NCBI GenBank assembly: GCA_964019695.1
Contig: OZ026531.1
Coordinates: 7,883,701-7,947,700, forward strand
Reading direction: 5' to 3'
Source: Loripinus fragilis
Taxonomy: Eukaryota; Mollusca; Bivalvia; Lucinida; Lucinidae
Length of the DNA: 64,000 nt
Part shown: in pieces, positions 1 to 13,100 of the stretch
Layout of the letters: the number at the start of each line of letters is the position of its first letter
How positions within the stretch are numbered: the stretch's first letter is position 1
Position numbers and translations under genes: made by a program
Notes under the pieces: generated by a model
The model's database searches: none
The model's input: the letters and a program-made list of their open reading frames with translations, nothing else
Told to the model about the DNA's origin: nothing

Positions 1-589
1 TGGTGAAAATTTCAAAGCGTTCCGTCGGGAAATTAAAAAGTTATGAGCATTAGAAGATCTTCCCATTAGGCCCCATTAGGCCACAGTAGCCGACCCGGCC
101 TAAAACTTGCGCGGGTCACTTTCACGGACGGGCTCGAAACTGGTGCCAGAAGTTAGCCCCCGACCAGAGCTTCATTGTGAGGCATTGCGTAAAATTTTCC
201 GTCCCCCGAGTGCCGAGCAATAGCCCCTGAAAGGGCTTTCGGCACAATTTTCACGCCTTTATTTGAGCCACTTGTAGCCGAAGGAATTTTGCGCAAATGA
301 CTGAGAGGTGCTCCTGGGCACTGCTCATCACTTTGCAATAGGTTCCGGGGCTTTTCGCGAAGGTCGCGTTTTCTCAAACTTTGAGGGCATTAGTGGGTGG
401 GGTGTGAATACCTCCGAATGCATGGTTCTCAGCTCCTGCTGTGGGCAGCAAGCCAATTTTTTTTCCAAAATGTTGACCTATAAAAGAGCTTACTCGGGTG
501 TGAAAATTATCATTGTGCGCGTGCGCCCCGGACCGCAATTATGATATTTCCTGTTTTCCCATAGGGCCCAAGGCAAATGGGGATAGCGG

Positions 590-1131
590 TTGCACGCGCT
601 TTCTAAGGCTCTGATCGCTTTTAGATTTTGCACGCGGATAGGGCCAACAGAGGCGCAGGTATTGCCATGCGCACCCGCCCGCAACAATGTTTCGATACCG
701 AGTTATCGGGGTGTGGAAGTCCGCCGCCCCGAAGCTTTACGCGCTTCCGTCTCGCGAACTACTATTTTCATCATGCCCACACGGGCATCAGTTTGTAGTA
801 CCGGAGGCCGTCTACAAATGGTGAAAATTTCAAAGCGTTCCGTCGGGAAATTAAAAAGTTATGAGCATTAGAAGATCTTCCCATTAGGCCCCATTAGGCC
901 ACAGTAGCCGATCCGGCCTAAAACTTGCGCGGGTCACTTTCACGGACGGGCTCGAAACTGGTGCCAGAAGTTAGCCCCCGACCAGAGCTTCAATGTGAGG
1001 CATTGCGTAAAATTTTCCGTCCCCCGAGTGCTTACTCGGGTGTGAAAATTATCATTGTGCGCGCGCGCCCCGGACCACAATTATGATATTTCCTGTTTTC
1101 CCATAGGGCCCAAGGCAAATGGGGATAGCGG
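590..1131 (+). repeat. Satellite monomer with 276-bp internal deletion
   Basis: The distance between landmarks is 542 bp instead of 818. The sequence passes directly from CCCCCGAGTGC, which normally precedes the nested hairpin, to TTACTCGGGTGTG, which normally follows the TATA box. The deleted part therefore includes the nested hairpin, the T tract and the TATA box. The junction near 1030/1031 has a GC microhomology. It sits in the 4-nt loop of a new perfect 7-bp inverted repeat, CCCGAGT-GCTT-ACTCGGG (1023-1040). This is the only large internal deletion in the window. Confidence 0.95.
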
Positions 1132-4100
1132 TTGCACGCGCTTTCTAAGGCTCTGATCGCTTTTAGATTTTGCACGCGGATAGGGCCAACAGAGGCGCAG
1201 GTATTGCCATGCGCACCCGCCCGCAACAATGTTTCGATACCGAGTTATCGGGGTGTGGAAGTCTGCCGCCCCGAAGCTTTACGCGCTTCCGTCTCGCGAA
1301 CTACTATTTTCATCATGCCCACACGGGCATCAGTTTGTAGTACCGGAGGCCTTCTACAAATGGTGAAAATTTCAAAGCGTTCCGTCGGGAAATTAAAAAG
1401 TTATGAGCATTAGAAGATCTTCCCATTAGGCCCCATTAGGCCACAGTAGCCGATCCTGCCTAAAACTTGCGCGGGTCACTTTCACGGACGGGCTCGAAAC
1501 TGGTGCCAGAAGTTAGCCCCCGACCAGAGCTTCATTGTGAGGCATTGCGTAAAATTTTCCGTCCCCCGAGTGCCGAGCAATAGTCCCTGAAAGGGCTTTC
1601 GGCACAATTTTCACGCCCTTATTTGAGCCACTTGTAGCCGAAGGAATTTTGCGCAAATGACTGAGAGGTGCTCCTGGGCACTGCTCATCACTTTGCAATA
1701 GGTTCCGGGGCTTTTCGCGAAGGTCGCGTTTTCTCAAACTTTGAGGGCATTAGTGGGTGGGGTGTGAAAACCTCCGAATGCATGGTTCTCAGCTCCTGCT
1801 GTGGGCAGCAAGCCAATTTTTTTTCCAAAATGTTGACCTATAAAAGAGCTTACTCGGGTGTGAAAATTATAATTGTGCGCGTGCGCCCCGGACCGCAATT
1901 ATGATATTTCCTGTTTTCCCATAGGGCCCAAGGCAAATGGGGATAGCGGTTGCACGCGCTTTCTAAGGCTCTGATCGCTTTTAGATTTTGCACGCGGATA
2001 GGGCCAACAGAGGCGCAGGTATTGCCATGCGCACCCGCCCGCATTAATGTTTCGATACCGAGTTATCGGGGTGTGGAAGTCCGCCGCCCCGAAGCTTTAC
2101 GCGCTTCCGTCTCGCGAACTACTATTTTCATCATGCCCACACGGGCATCAGTTTGTAGTACCGGAGGCCGTCTACAAATGGTGAAAATTTCAAAGCGTTC
2201 CGTCGGGAAATTAAAAAGTTATGAGCATTAGAAGATCTTCCCATTAGGCCCCAGTAGGCCACAGTAGCCGACCCGGCCTAAAACTTGCGCGGGTCACTTT
2301 CACGGACGGGCTCAAAACTGGTGCCAGAAGTTAGCCCCCGACCAGAGCTTCATTGTGAGGCATTGCGTAAAATTTTCCGTCCCCCCAGTGCCGAGCAATA
2401 GCCCCTGAAAGGGCTTTCGGCACAATTTTCACGCCCTTATTTGAGCCACTTGTAGCCGAAGGAATTTTGCGCAAATGACTGAGAGGTGCTCCTGGGCACT
2501 GCTCATCACTTTGCAATAGGTTCCGGGGCTTTTCGCGAAGGTCGCGTTTTCTCAAACTTTGAGGGCATTAGTGGGTGGGGTGTGAAAACCTCCGAATGCA
2601 TGGTTCTCAGCTCCTGCTGTGGGCAGCAAGCCAATTTTTTTTCCAAAATGTTGACCTATAAAAAAGCTTACTCGGGTGTGAAAATTATCATTGTGCGCGC
2701 GCGCCCCGGACCGCAACTATGATATTTCCTGTTTTCCCATAGGGCCCAAGGCAAATGGGGATAGCGGTTGTACGCGCTTTCTAAGGCTCTGATCGCTTTT
2801 AGATTTTGCACGCGGATAGGGCCAACAGAGGCGCAGGTATTGCCATGCGCACCCGCCCGCAACAATGTTTCGATACCGAGTTATCGGGGTGTGGAAGTCC
2901 GCCGCCCCGAAGCTTTACGCGCTTCCGTCTCGCGAACTACTATTTTCATCATGCCCACACGGGCATCAGTTTGTAGTACCGGAGGCCGTCTACAAATGGT
3001 GAAAATTTCAAAGCGTTCCGTCCGGAAATTAAAAAGTTATGAGTATTAGAAGATCTTCCCATTAGGCCCCATTAGGCCACAGTAGCGGATCCGGCCTAAA
3101 ACTTGCGCGGGTCACTTTCACGGACGGGCTCGAAACTGGTGCCAGAAGTTAGCCCCCGACCAGAGCTTCATTGTGAGGCATTGCGTAAAATTTTCCGTCC
3201 CCCGAATGCCGAGCAATAGCCCCTGAAAGGGCTTTCGGCACAATTTTCACGCCCTTATTTGAGCCACTTGTAGCCGAAGGAATTTTGCGCAAATGACTGA
3301 GAGGTTCTCCTGGGCACTGCTCATCACTTTGCAATAGGTTCCGGGGCTTTTCGCGAAGGTCGCGTTTTCTCAAACTTTGAGGGCATTAGTGGGTGGGGTG
3401 TGAAAACCTCCGAATGCATGGTTCTCAGCTCCTGCTGTGGGCAGCAAGCCAATTTTTTTTCCAAAATGTTGACCTATAAAAGAGCTTACTCGGGTGTGAA
3501 AATTATCATTGTGCGCGCGCGCCCCGGACCGCAATTATGATATTTCCTGTTTTCCCATAGGGCCCAAGGCAAATGGGGATAGCGGTTGCACGCGCTTTCT
3601 AAGGCTCTGATGGCTTTTAGATTTTGCACGCGGATAGGGCCAACAGAGGCGCAGGTATTGCCATGCGCACCCGCCCGCAACAATGTTTCGATACCGAGTT
3701 ATCGGGGTGTGGAAGTCCGCCGCCCCGAAGCTTTACGCGCTTCCGTCTCGCGAACTACTATTTTCATCATGCCCACACGGGCATCAGTTTGTAGTACCGG
3801 AGGCCGTCTACAAATGGTGAAAATTTCAAAGCTTTCCGTCGGGAAATTAAAAAGTTATGAGCATTAGAAGATCTTCCCATTAGGCCCCATTAGGCCACAG
3901 TAGCCGACCCGGCCTAAAACTTGCGCGGGTCACTTTCACGGACGGGCTCGAAACTGGTGCCAGAAGTTAGCCCCCGACCAGAGCTTCATTGTGAGGCATT
4001 GCGTAAAATTTTCCGTCCCCCGAGTGCCGAGCAATAGCCCCTGAAAGGGCTTTCGGCACAATTTTCACGCCCTTATTTGAGCCACTTGTAGCCGAAGGAA

Positions 4101-7100
4101 TTTTGCGCAAATGACTGAGAGGTGCTCCTGGGCACTGCTCATCACTTTGCAATAGGTTCCGGGGCTTTTCTCGAATGTCGCGTTTTCTCAAACTTTGAGG
4201 GCATTAGTGGGTGGGGTGTGAAAACCTCCGAATGCATGGTTCTCAGCTCCTGCTGTGGGCAGCAAGCCAATTTTTTTTCCAAAATGTTGACCTATAAAAG
4301 AGCTTACTCGGGTGTGAAAATTATCATTGTGCGCGCGCGCCCCGGACCGCAATTATGATATTTCCTGTTTTCCCATAGGGCCCAAGGCAAATGGGGATAG
4401 CGGTTGTACGCGCTTTCTAAGGCTCTGATCGCTTTTAGATTTTGCAAGCGGATAGGGCCAACAGAGGCGCAGGTATTGCCATGCGCACCCGCCCGCAACA
4501 ATGTTTCGATACCGAGTTATCGGGGTGTGGAAGTCCGCCGCCCCGAAGCTTTACGCGCTTCCGTCTCGCGAACTACTATTTTCATCATGCCCACACGGGC
4601 ATCAGTTTGTAGTACCGGAGGCCGTCTACAAATGGTGAAAATTTCAAAGCGTTCCGTCGGGAAATTAAAAAGTTATGAGCATTAGAAGATCTTCCCATTA
4701 GGCCCCATTAGGCCACAGTAGCCGATCCGGCCTAAAACTTGCGCGGGTCACTTTCACGGACGGGCTCGAAACTGGTGCCAGAAGTTAGCCCCCGACCAGA
4801 GCTTCATTGTGAGGCATTGCGTAAAATTTTCCGTCCCCCGAGTGCCGAGCAATAGCCCCTGAAAGGGCTTTCGGCACAATTTTCACGCCCTTATTTGAGC
4901 CACTTGTAGCCGAAGGAATTTTGCGCAAATGACTGAGAGGTGCTCCTGGGCACTGCTCATCACTTTGCAATAGGTTCCGGGGCTTTTCGCGAAGGTCGCG
5001 TTTTCTCAAACTTTGAGGGCATTAGTGGGTGGGGTGTGAAAACCTCCAAATGCATGGTTCTCAGCTCCTGCTGTGGGCAGCAAGCCAATTTTTTTTTCCA
5101 AAATGTTGACCTATAAAAGAGCTTACTCGGGTGTGAAAATTATCATTGTGCGCGCGCGCCCCGGACCGCAATTATGATATTTCCTGTTTTCCCATAGGGC
5201 CCAAGGCAAATGGGGATAGCGGTTGCACGCGCTTTCTAAGGCTCTGATCGCTTTAAGATTTTGCACGCGGATAGGGCCAACAGAGGCGCAGGTATTGCCA
5301 TGTGCACCCGCCCGCAACAATGTTTCGATACCGAGTTATCGGGGTGTGGAAGTCCGCCGCCCCGAAGCTTTACGCGCTTCCGTCTCGCGAACTACTATTT
5401 TCATCATGCCCACACGGGCATCAGTTTGTAGTACCGGAGGCCGTCTACAAATGGTGAAAATTTCAAAGCATTCCGTCGGGAAATTAAAAAGTTATGAGCA
5501 TTAGAAGATCTTCCCATTAGGCCCCATTAGGCCACAGTAGCCGATCCGGCCTAAAACTTGCGCGGGTCACTTTCACGGACGGGCTCGAAACTGGTGCCAG
5601 AAGTTAGCCCCCGACCAGAGCTTCATTGTGAGGCATTGCGTAAAATTTTCCGTCCCCTGAGTGCCGAGCAATAGCCCCTGAAAGGGCTTTCGGCACAATT
5701 TTCACGCCCTTATTTGAGCCACTTGTAGCCGAAGGAATTTTGCGCAAATGACTGAGAGGTGCTCCTGGGCACTGCTCATCACTTTGCAATAGGTTCAGGG
5801 ACTTTTCGCGAAGGTCGCGTTTTCTCAAACTTTGAGGGCATTAGTGGGTGGGGTGTGAAAACCTCCGAATGCATGGTTCTCAGCTCCTGCTGTGGGCAGC
5901 AAGCCAATTTTTTTTCCAAAATGTTGACCTATAAAAGAGCTTACTCGGGTGTGAAAATTATCATTGTGCGCGTGCGCCCCGGACCGCAATTATGATATTT
6001 CCTGTTTTCCCATAGGGCCCAAGGCAAATGGGGATAGCGGTTGCATGCGCTTTCTAAGGCTCTGATCGCTTTTAGATTTTGCACGCGGATAGGGCAAACA
6101 GAGGCGCAGGTATTGCCATGCGCACCCGCCTGCAACAATGTTTCGCTACCGAGTTATCGGGGTGTGGAAGTCCGCCGCCCCGAAGCTTTACGCGCTTCCG
6201 TCTCGCGAACTACTATTTTCATCATGCCCACACGGGCATCAGTTTGTAGTACCGGAGGCCGTCTACAAATGGTGAAAATTTCAAAGCGTTCCGTTGGGAA
6301 ATTAAAAAGTTATGAGCATTAGAAGATCTTCCCATTAGGCCCCATTAGGCCACAGTAGCCGACCCGGCCTAAAACTTGCGCGGGTCACTTTCACGGACGG
6401 GCTCGAAACTGGTGCCAGAAGTTAGCCCCCGACCAGAGCTTCATTGTGAGGCATTGCGTAAAATTTTCCGTCCCCCGAGTGCCGAGCAATAGCCCCTGAA
6501 AGGGCTTTCGGCACAATTTTCACGCCCTTATTTGAGCCACTTGTAGCCAAAGGAATTTTGCGCAAATGACTGAGAGGTGCTCCTGGGCACTGCTCATCAC
6601 TTTGCAATAGGTTCTGGGGCTTTTCGCGAAGGTTGCGTTTTCTCAAACTTTGAGGGCATTAGTGGGTGGGGTGTGAAAACCTCCGAATGCATGGTTCTCA
6701 GCTCCTTCTGTGGGCAGCAAGCCAATTTTTTTTCCAAAATGATAACCTATAAAAGAGCTTACTCTGGTGTGAAAATTATCATTGTGCACGCGCGCCCCGG
6801 ACCGCAATTATGATATTTCCTGTTTTCCCATAGGGCCCAAGGCAAATGGGGATAGCGGTTGTACGCGCTTTCTAAGGCTCTGATCGCTTTTAGATTTTGC
6901 ACGCGGATAGGGCCAACAGAGGCGCAGGTATTGCCATGCGCACCCGCCCGCAACAATGTTTCGATACCGAGTTATCGGGGTGTGGAAGTCCGCCGCCCCG
7001 AAGCTTTACGCGCTTCCGTCTCGCGAACTACTATTTTCATCACGCCCACACGGGCATCAGTTTTTAGTACCGGAGGCCGTCTACAAATGGTGAAAATTTC

Positions 7101-10100
7101 AAAGCGTTCCGTCTGGAAATTATAAAAGTTATGAGCATTAGAAGATCTTCCCATTAGGCCCCATTAGGCCACAGTAGCCGACCCGGCCTAAAACTTGCGC
7201 GGGTCACTTTCACAGACGGGCTCGAAACTGGTGCCAGAAGTTAGCCCCCGACCAGAGCTTCATTGTGAGGCATTGCGTAAAATTTTCCGTCCCCCGAGTG
7301 CCGAGCAATAGCCCCTGAAAGGGCTTTCGGCACAATTTTCACGCCCTTATTTGAGCCACTTGTAGCCGAAGGAATTTTGCGCAAATGACTGAGAGGTGCT
7401 CCTGGGCACTGCTCATCACTTTGCAATAGGTTCCGGGGCTTTTCGCGAAGGTCGCGTTTTCTCAAACTTTGAGGGCATTAGTGGGTGGGGTGTGAAAACC
7501 TCCGAATGCATGGTTCTCAGCTCCTGCTGTGGGCAGCAAGCCAATTTTTTTTCCAAAATGTTGACCTATTAAAAGAGCTTACTCGGGTGTGAAAATTATT
7601 ATTGTGCGCGCGGGCCCCGGACCGCAATTATGATATTTCCTGTTTTCCCATAGGGCCCAAGGCAAATGGGGATAGCGGTTGTACGCGCTTTCTAAGGCTG
7701 TGATCGCTTTTAGATTTTGCACGCGGATAGGGCCAACAGAGGCGCAGGTATTGCCATGCGCACCGGCCCGCAACAATGTTTCGATACCGAGTTATCGGGG
7801 TGTGGAAGTCCGCCGCCCCGAAGCTTTACGCGCTTCCGTCTCGCGAACTACTATTTTCATCATGCCCACACGGGCATCAGTTTGTAGTACCGGAGGCCGT
7901 CTACAAATGGTGAAAATTTCAAAGCGTTCCGTCGGGAAATTAAAAAGTTATGAGCATTAGAAGATCTTCCCATTAGGCCCCATTAAGCCACAGTAGCCGA
8001 TCCGGCCTAAAACTTGCGCGGGTCACTTTCACGGACGGTCTCGAAACTGGTGCCAGAAGTTAGCCCCGGACCAGAGCTTCATTGTGAGGCATTGCGTAAA
8101 ATTTTCCGTCCCCCGAGTGCCGAGCAATAGCCCCTGAAAGGGCTTTCGGCACAATTTTCACGCCCTTATTTGAGCCACTTGTAGCCGAAGGAATTTTGCG
8201 CAAATGACTGAGAGGTGCTCCTGGGCACTGCTCATCACTTTGCAATAGGTTCTGGGGCTTTTCGCGAAGGTCGCGTTTTCTCAAACTTTGAGGGCATTAG
8301 TGGGTGGGGTGTGAAAACCTCTGAATGCATGGTTCTCAGCTCCTGCTGTGGGCAGCAAGCCAATTTTTTTTCAAAATGTTGACCTATAAAAGAGCTTACT
8401 CGGGTGTGAAAATTATCATTGTGCGCGCGCGCCCCGGACCGCAATTATGATATTTCCTGTTTTCCCATAGGGCCCAAGGCAAATGGGGATAGCGGTTGCA
8501 CGCGCTTTCTAAGGCTCTGATCGCTTTTAGATTTTGCACGCGGATAGGGCCAACAGAGGCGCAGGTATTGCCATGCGCACCCGCCCGCAACAATGTTTCG
8601 ATACCGAGTTATCGGGGTGTGGAAGTCCGCCGCCCCGAAGCTTTACGCGCTTCCGTCTCGCGAACTACTATTTTCATCATGCCCACACGGGCATCAGTTT
8701 GTAGTACCGGAGGCCGTCTACAAATGGTGAAAATTTCAAAGCGTTCCGTCGGGAAATTAAAAAGTTATGAGCATTAGAAGATCTTCCCATTAGGTCCCAT
8801 TAGGCCACAGTAGCCGATCCGGCCTAAAACTTGCGCGGGTCACTTTCACGGACGGGCTCGAAACTGGTGCCAGAAGTTAGCCCCCGACCAGAGCTTCATT
8901 GTGAGGCATTGCGTAAAATTTTCCGTCCCCCGAGTGCCGAGCAATAGCCCCTGAAAGGGCTTTCGGCACAATTTTCACACCCTTATTTGAGCCACTTGTA
9001 GCCGAAGGAATTTTGCGCAAATGACTGAGAGGTGCTCCTGGGCACTGCTCATCACTTTGCAATAGGTTCCTGGGCTTTTTGCGAAGGTCGCGTTTTCTCA
9101 AACTTTGAGGGCATTAGTGGGTGGGGTGTGAAAACCTCCGAATGCATGGTTCTCAGCTCCTGCTGTGGGCAGCAAGCCAATTTTTTTTCCAAAATGTTGA
9201 CCTATAAAAGAGCTTACTCGGGTGTGAAAATTATCATTGTGCGCGCGCGCCCCGGACCGCAATTATGATATTTCCTGTTTTCCCATAGGGCCCAAGGCAA
9301 ATGGGGATAGCGGTTGCACGCGCTTTCTAAGGCTCTGATCGCTTTTAGATTTTGCACGCGGATAGGGCCAACAGAGGCGCAGGTATTGCCATGCGCACCC
9401 GCTCGCAACAATGTTTCGATACCGAGTTATCGGGGTGTGGAAGTCCGCCGCCCCGAAGCTTTACGCGCTTCCGTCTCGCGAACTTCTATTTTCATCATGC
9501 CCACACGGGCATCAGTTTGTAGTACCGGAGGCCGTCTACAAATGGTGAAAATTTCAAAGCGTTCTGTCGGGAAATTAAAAAGTTATGAGCATTAGAAGAT
9601 CTTCCCATTAGGCCCCATTAGGCCACAGTAGCCGACCCGGCCTAAAACTTGCGCGAGTCACTTTCACGGACGGGCTCGAAACTGGTGCCAGAAGTTAGCC
9701 CCCGACCAGAGCTTCATTGTGAGGCATTGCGTAAAATTTTCCGTCCCCCGAGTGCCGAGCAATAGTCCCTGAAAGGGCTTTCGGCACAATTTTCACGCCC
9801 TTATTTGAGCCACTTGTAGCCGAAGGAATTTTGCGCAAATGACTGAGAGGTGCTCCTGGGCACTGCTCATCACTTTGCAATAGGTTCCGGGGCTTTTCGC
9901 GAAGGTCGCGTTTTCTCAAACTTTGAGGGCATTAGTGGGTGGGGTGTGAAAACCTCCGAATGCATGGTTCTCAGCTCCTGCTGTGGGCAGCAAGCCAACT
10001 TTTTTTCCAAAATGTTGACCTATAAAAGAGCTTACTCGGGTGTGAAAATTATCATTGTGCGCGCGCGCCCCGGACCGCAATTATGATATTTCCTGTTTTC

Positions 10101-13100
10101 CCATAGGGCCCAAGGCAAATGGGGATAGCGGTTGCACGCGCTTTCTAAGGCTCTGATCGCTTTTAGATTTTGCACGCGGATAGGGCCAACAGAGGCGCAG
10201 GTATTGCCATGCGCACCCGCCCGCAACAATGTTTCGATACCGAGTTATCGGGGTGTGGAAGTCCGCCGCCCCGAAGCTTTACGCGCTTCCGTCTCGCGAA
10301 CCACTATTTTCATCATGCCCACACGGGCATCAGTTTGTAGTACCGGAGGCCGTCTACAAATGGTGAAAATTTCAAAGCATTCCGTCGGGAAATTAAAAAG
10401 TTATGAGCATTAGAAGATCTTCCCATTAGGCCCCATTAGGCCACAGTAGCCGATCCGGCCTAAAACTTGCGCGGGTCACTTTCACGGACGGGCTCGAAAC
10501 TGGTGCCAGAAGTTAGACCCCGACCAGAGCTTCATTGTGAGGCATTGCGTAAAATTTTCCGTCCCCCGAGTGCCGAGCAATATCCCCTGAAAGGGCTTTC
10601 GGCACAATTTTCACGCCCTTATTTGAGCCACTTGTAGCCGAAGGAATTTTGCGCAAATGACTGAGAGGTGCTCCTGGGCACTGCTCATCACTTTGCAATA
10701 GGTTCCGGGGCTTTTCGCGAAGGTCGCGTTTTCTCAAACTTTGAGGGCATTAGTGGGTGGGGTGTGAAAACCTCCGAATGCATGGTTCTCAGCTCCTGCT
10801 GTGGGCAGCAAGCCAATTTTTTTTCCAAAATGTTGACCTATAAAAGAGCTTACTCGGGTGTGAAAATTATCATTGTGCGCGCGCGCCCCGGACCGCAATT
10901 ATGATATTTCCTGTTTTCCCATAGGGCCCAAGGCAAATGGGGATAGCGGTTGCACGCGCTTTCTAAGGCTCTGATCGCTTTTAGATTTTGCACGCGGATA
11001 GGGCCAACAGAGGCGCAGGTATTGCCATGCGCACCCGCCCGCAACAATGTTTCGATACCGAGTTATCGGGGTGTGGAAGTCCGCCGCCCCGAAGCTTTAC
11101 GCGCTTCCGTCTCGCGAACTACTATTTTCATCATGCCCACACGGGCATCAGTTTGTAGTACCGGAGGCCGTCTACAAATGGTGAAAATTTCAAAGCGTTC
11201 CGTCGGGAAATTAAAAAGTTATGAGCATTAGAAGATCTTCCCATTAGGCCCCATTAGGCCACAGTAGCCGATCCGGCCTAAAACTTGCGCGGGTCACTTT
11301 CACGGACGGGCTCGAAACTGGTGCCAGAAGTTAGCCCCCGTCCAGAGCTTCATTGTGTGGCATTGCGTAAAATTTTCCGTCCCCCGAGTGCCGAGCAATA
11401 GCCCCTGAAAGGGCTTTCGGCACAATTTTCACGCCCTTATTTGAGCCACTTGTAGCCGAAGGAATTTTGCGCAAATGACTGAGAGGTGCTCCTGGGTACT
11501 GCTATCACTTTGCAATAGGTTCCGGGGCTTTTCGCGAAGGTCGCGTTTTCTCAAACTTTGAGGGCATTAGTGGGTGGGGTGTGAAAACCTCCGAATGCAT
11601 GGTTCTCAGCTCCTGCTGTGGGCAGCAAGCCAATTTTTTTCCAAAATATTGACCTATAAAAGAGCTTACTCGGGTGTGAAAATTATCATTGTGCGCGCGC
11701 GCCCCGGACCGCAATTATGATATTTCCTGTTTTCCCATAGGGCCCAAGGCAAATGGGGATAGCGGTTGTACGCGCTTTCTAAGGCTCTGATCGCTTTTAG
11801 ATTTTGCACGCAGATAGGGCCAACAGAGGCGCAGGTATTGCCATGCGCACCCGCCCGCAACAATGTTTCGATACCGAGTTATCGGGGTGTGGAAGTCCGC
11901 CGCCCCGAAGATTTACACGCTTCCGTCTCGCGAACTACTATTTTCATCATGCCCACACGGGCATCAGTTTGTAGTACCGGAGGCCGTCTACAAATGGTGA
12001 AAATTTCAAAGCGTTCCGTCGGGAAATTAAAAAGTTATGAGCATTAGAAGATCTTCCCATTAGGCCCCATTAGGCCACAGTAGCCGATCCGGCCTAAAAC
12101 TTGCGCGGGTCACTTTCACGGACGGGCTCGAAACTGGTACCAGAAGTTAGCCCCTGACCAGAGCTTCATTGTGAGGCATTGCGTAAAATTTTCCGTCCCC
12201 CGAGTGCGGAGCAATAGCCCCTGAAAGGGCTTTCGGCACAATTTTCACGCCCTTATTTGAGCTACTTGTAGCCGAAGGAATTTTGCGCAAATGACTGAGA
12301 GGTGCTCCTGGGCACTGCTCATCACTTTGCAATAGGTTCCGGGGCTTTTCGCGAAGGTCACGTTTTCTCAAACTTTGAGGGCATTAGTGGGTGGGGTGTG
12401 AAAACCTCCGAATGCATGGTTCTCAGCTCCTGCTGTGGGCAGCAAGCCAATTTTTTTCCAAAATGTTGACCTATAAAAGAGCTTACTCGGGTGTGAAAAT
12501 TATCATTGTGCGCGCGCGCCCCGGACCGCAATTATGATATTTCCTGTTTTCCCATAGGGCCCAAGGCAAATGGGGATAGCGGTTGCACGCGCTTTCTAAG
12601 GCTCTGATCGCTTTTAGATTTTGCACGCGGATAGGGCCAACAGAGGCGCAGGTATTGCCATGCGCACCCGCCCGCAACAATGTTTCGATACCGAGTTATC
12701 GGGGTGTGGAAGTCCGCCGCCCCGAAGCTTTACGCGCTTCCGTCTCGCGAACTACTATTTTCATCATGCCCACACGGCCATCAGTTTGTAGTACCGGAGG
12801 CCGTCTACAAATGGTGAAAAATTTCAAAGCGTTCCGTCGGGAAATTAAAAAGTTATGAGCATTAGAAGATCTTCCCATTAGGCCCCATTAGGCCACAGGA
12901 GCCGATCCGGCCTAAAACTTGCGCGGGTCACTTTCACGGACGGGCTCGAAACTGGTGCCAGAAGTTAGCCCCCGACCAGAGCTTCATTGTGAGGCATTGC
13001 GTAAAATTTTCCGTCCCCCGAGTGCCTAGCAATAGCCCCTGAAAGGGCTTTCGGCACAATTTTCACGCCCTTATTTGAGCCACTTGTAGCCGAAGAAATT

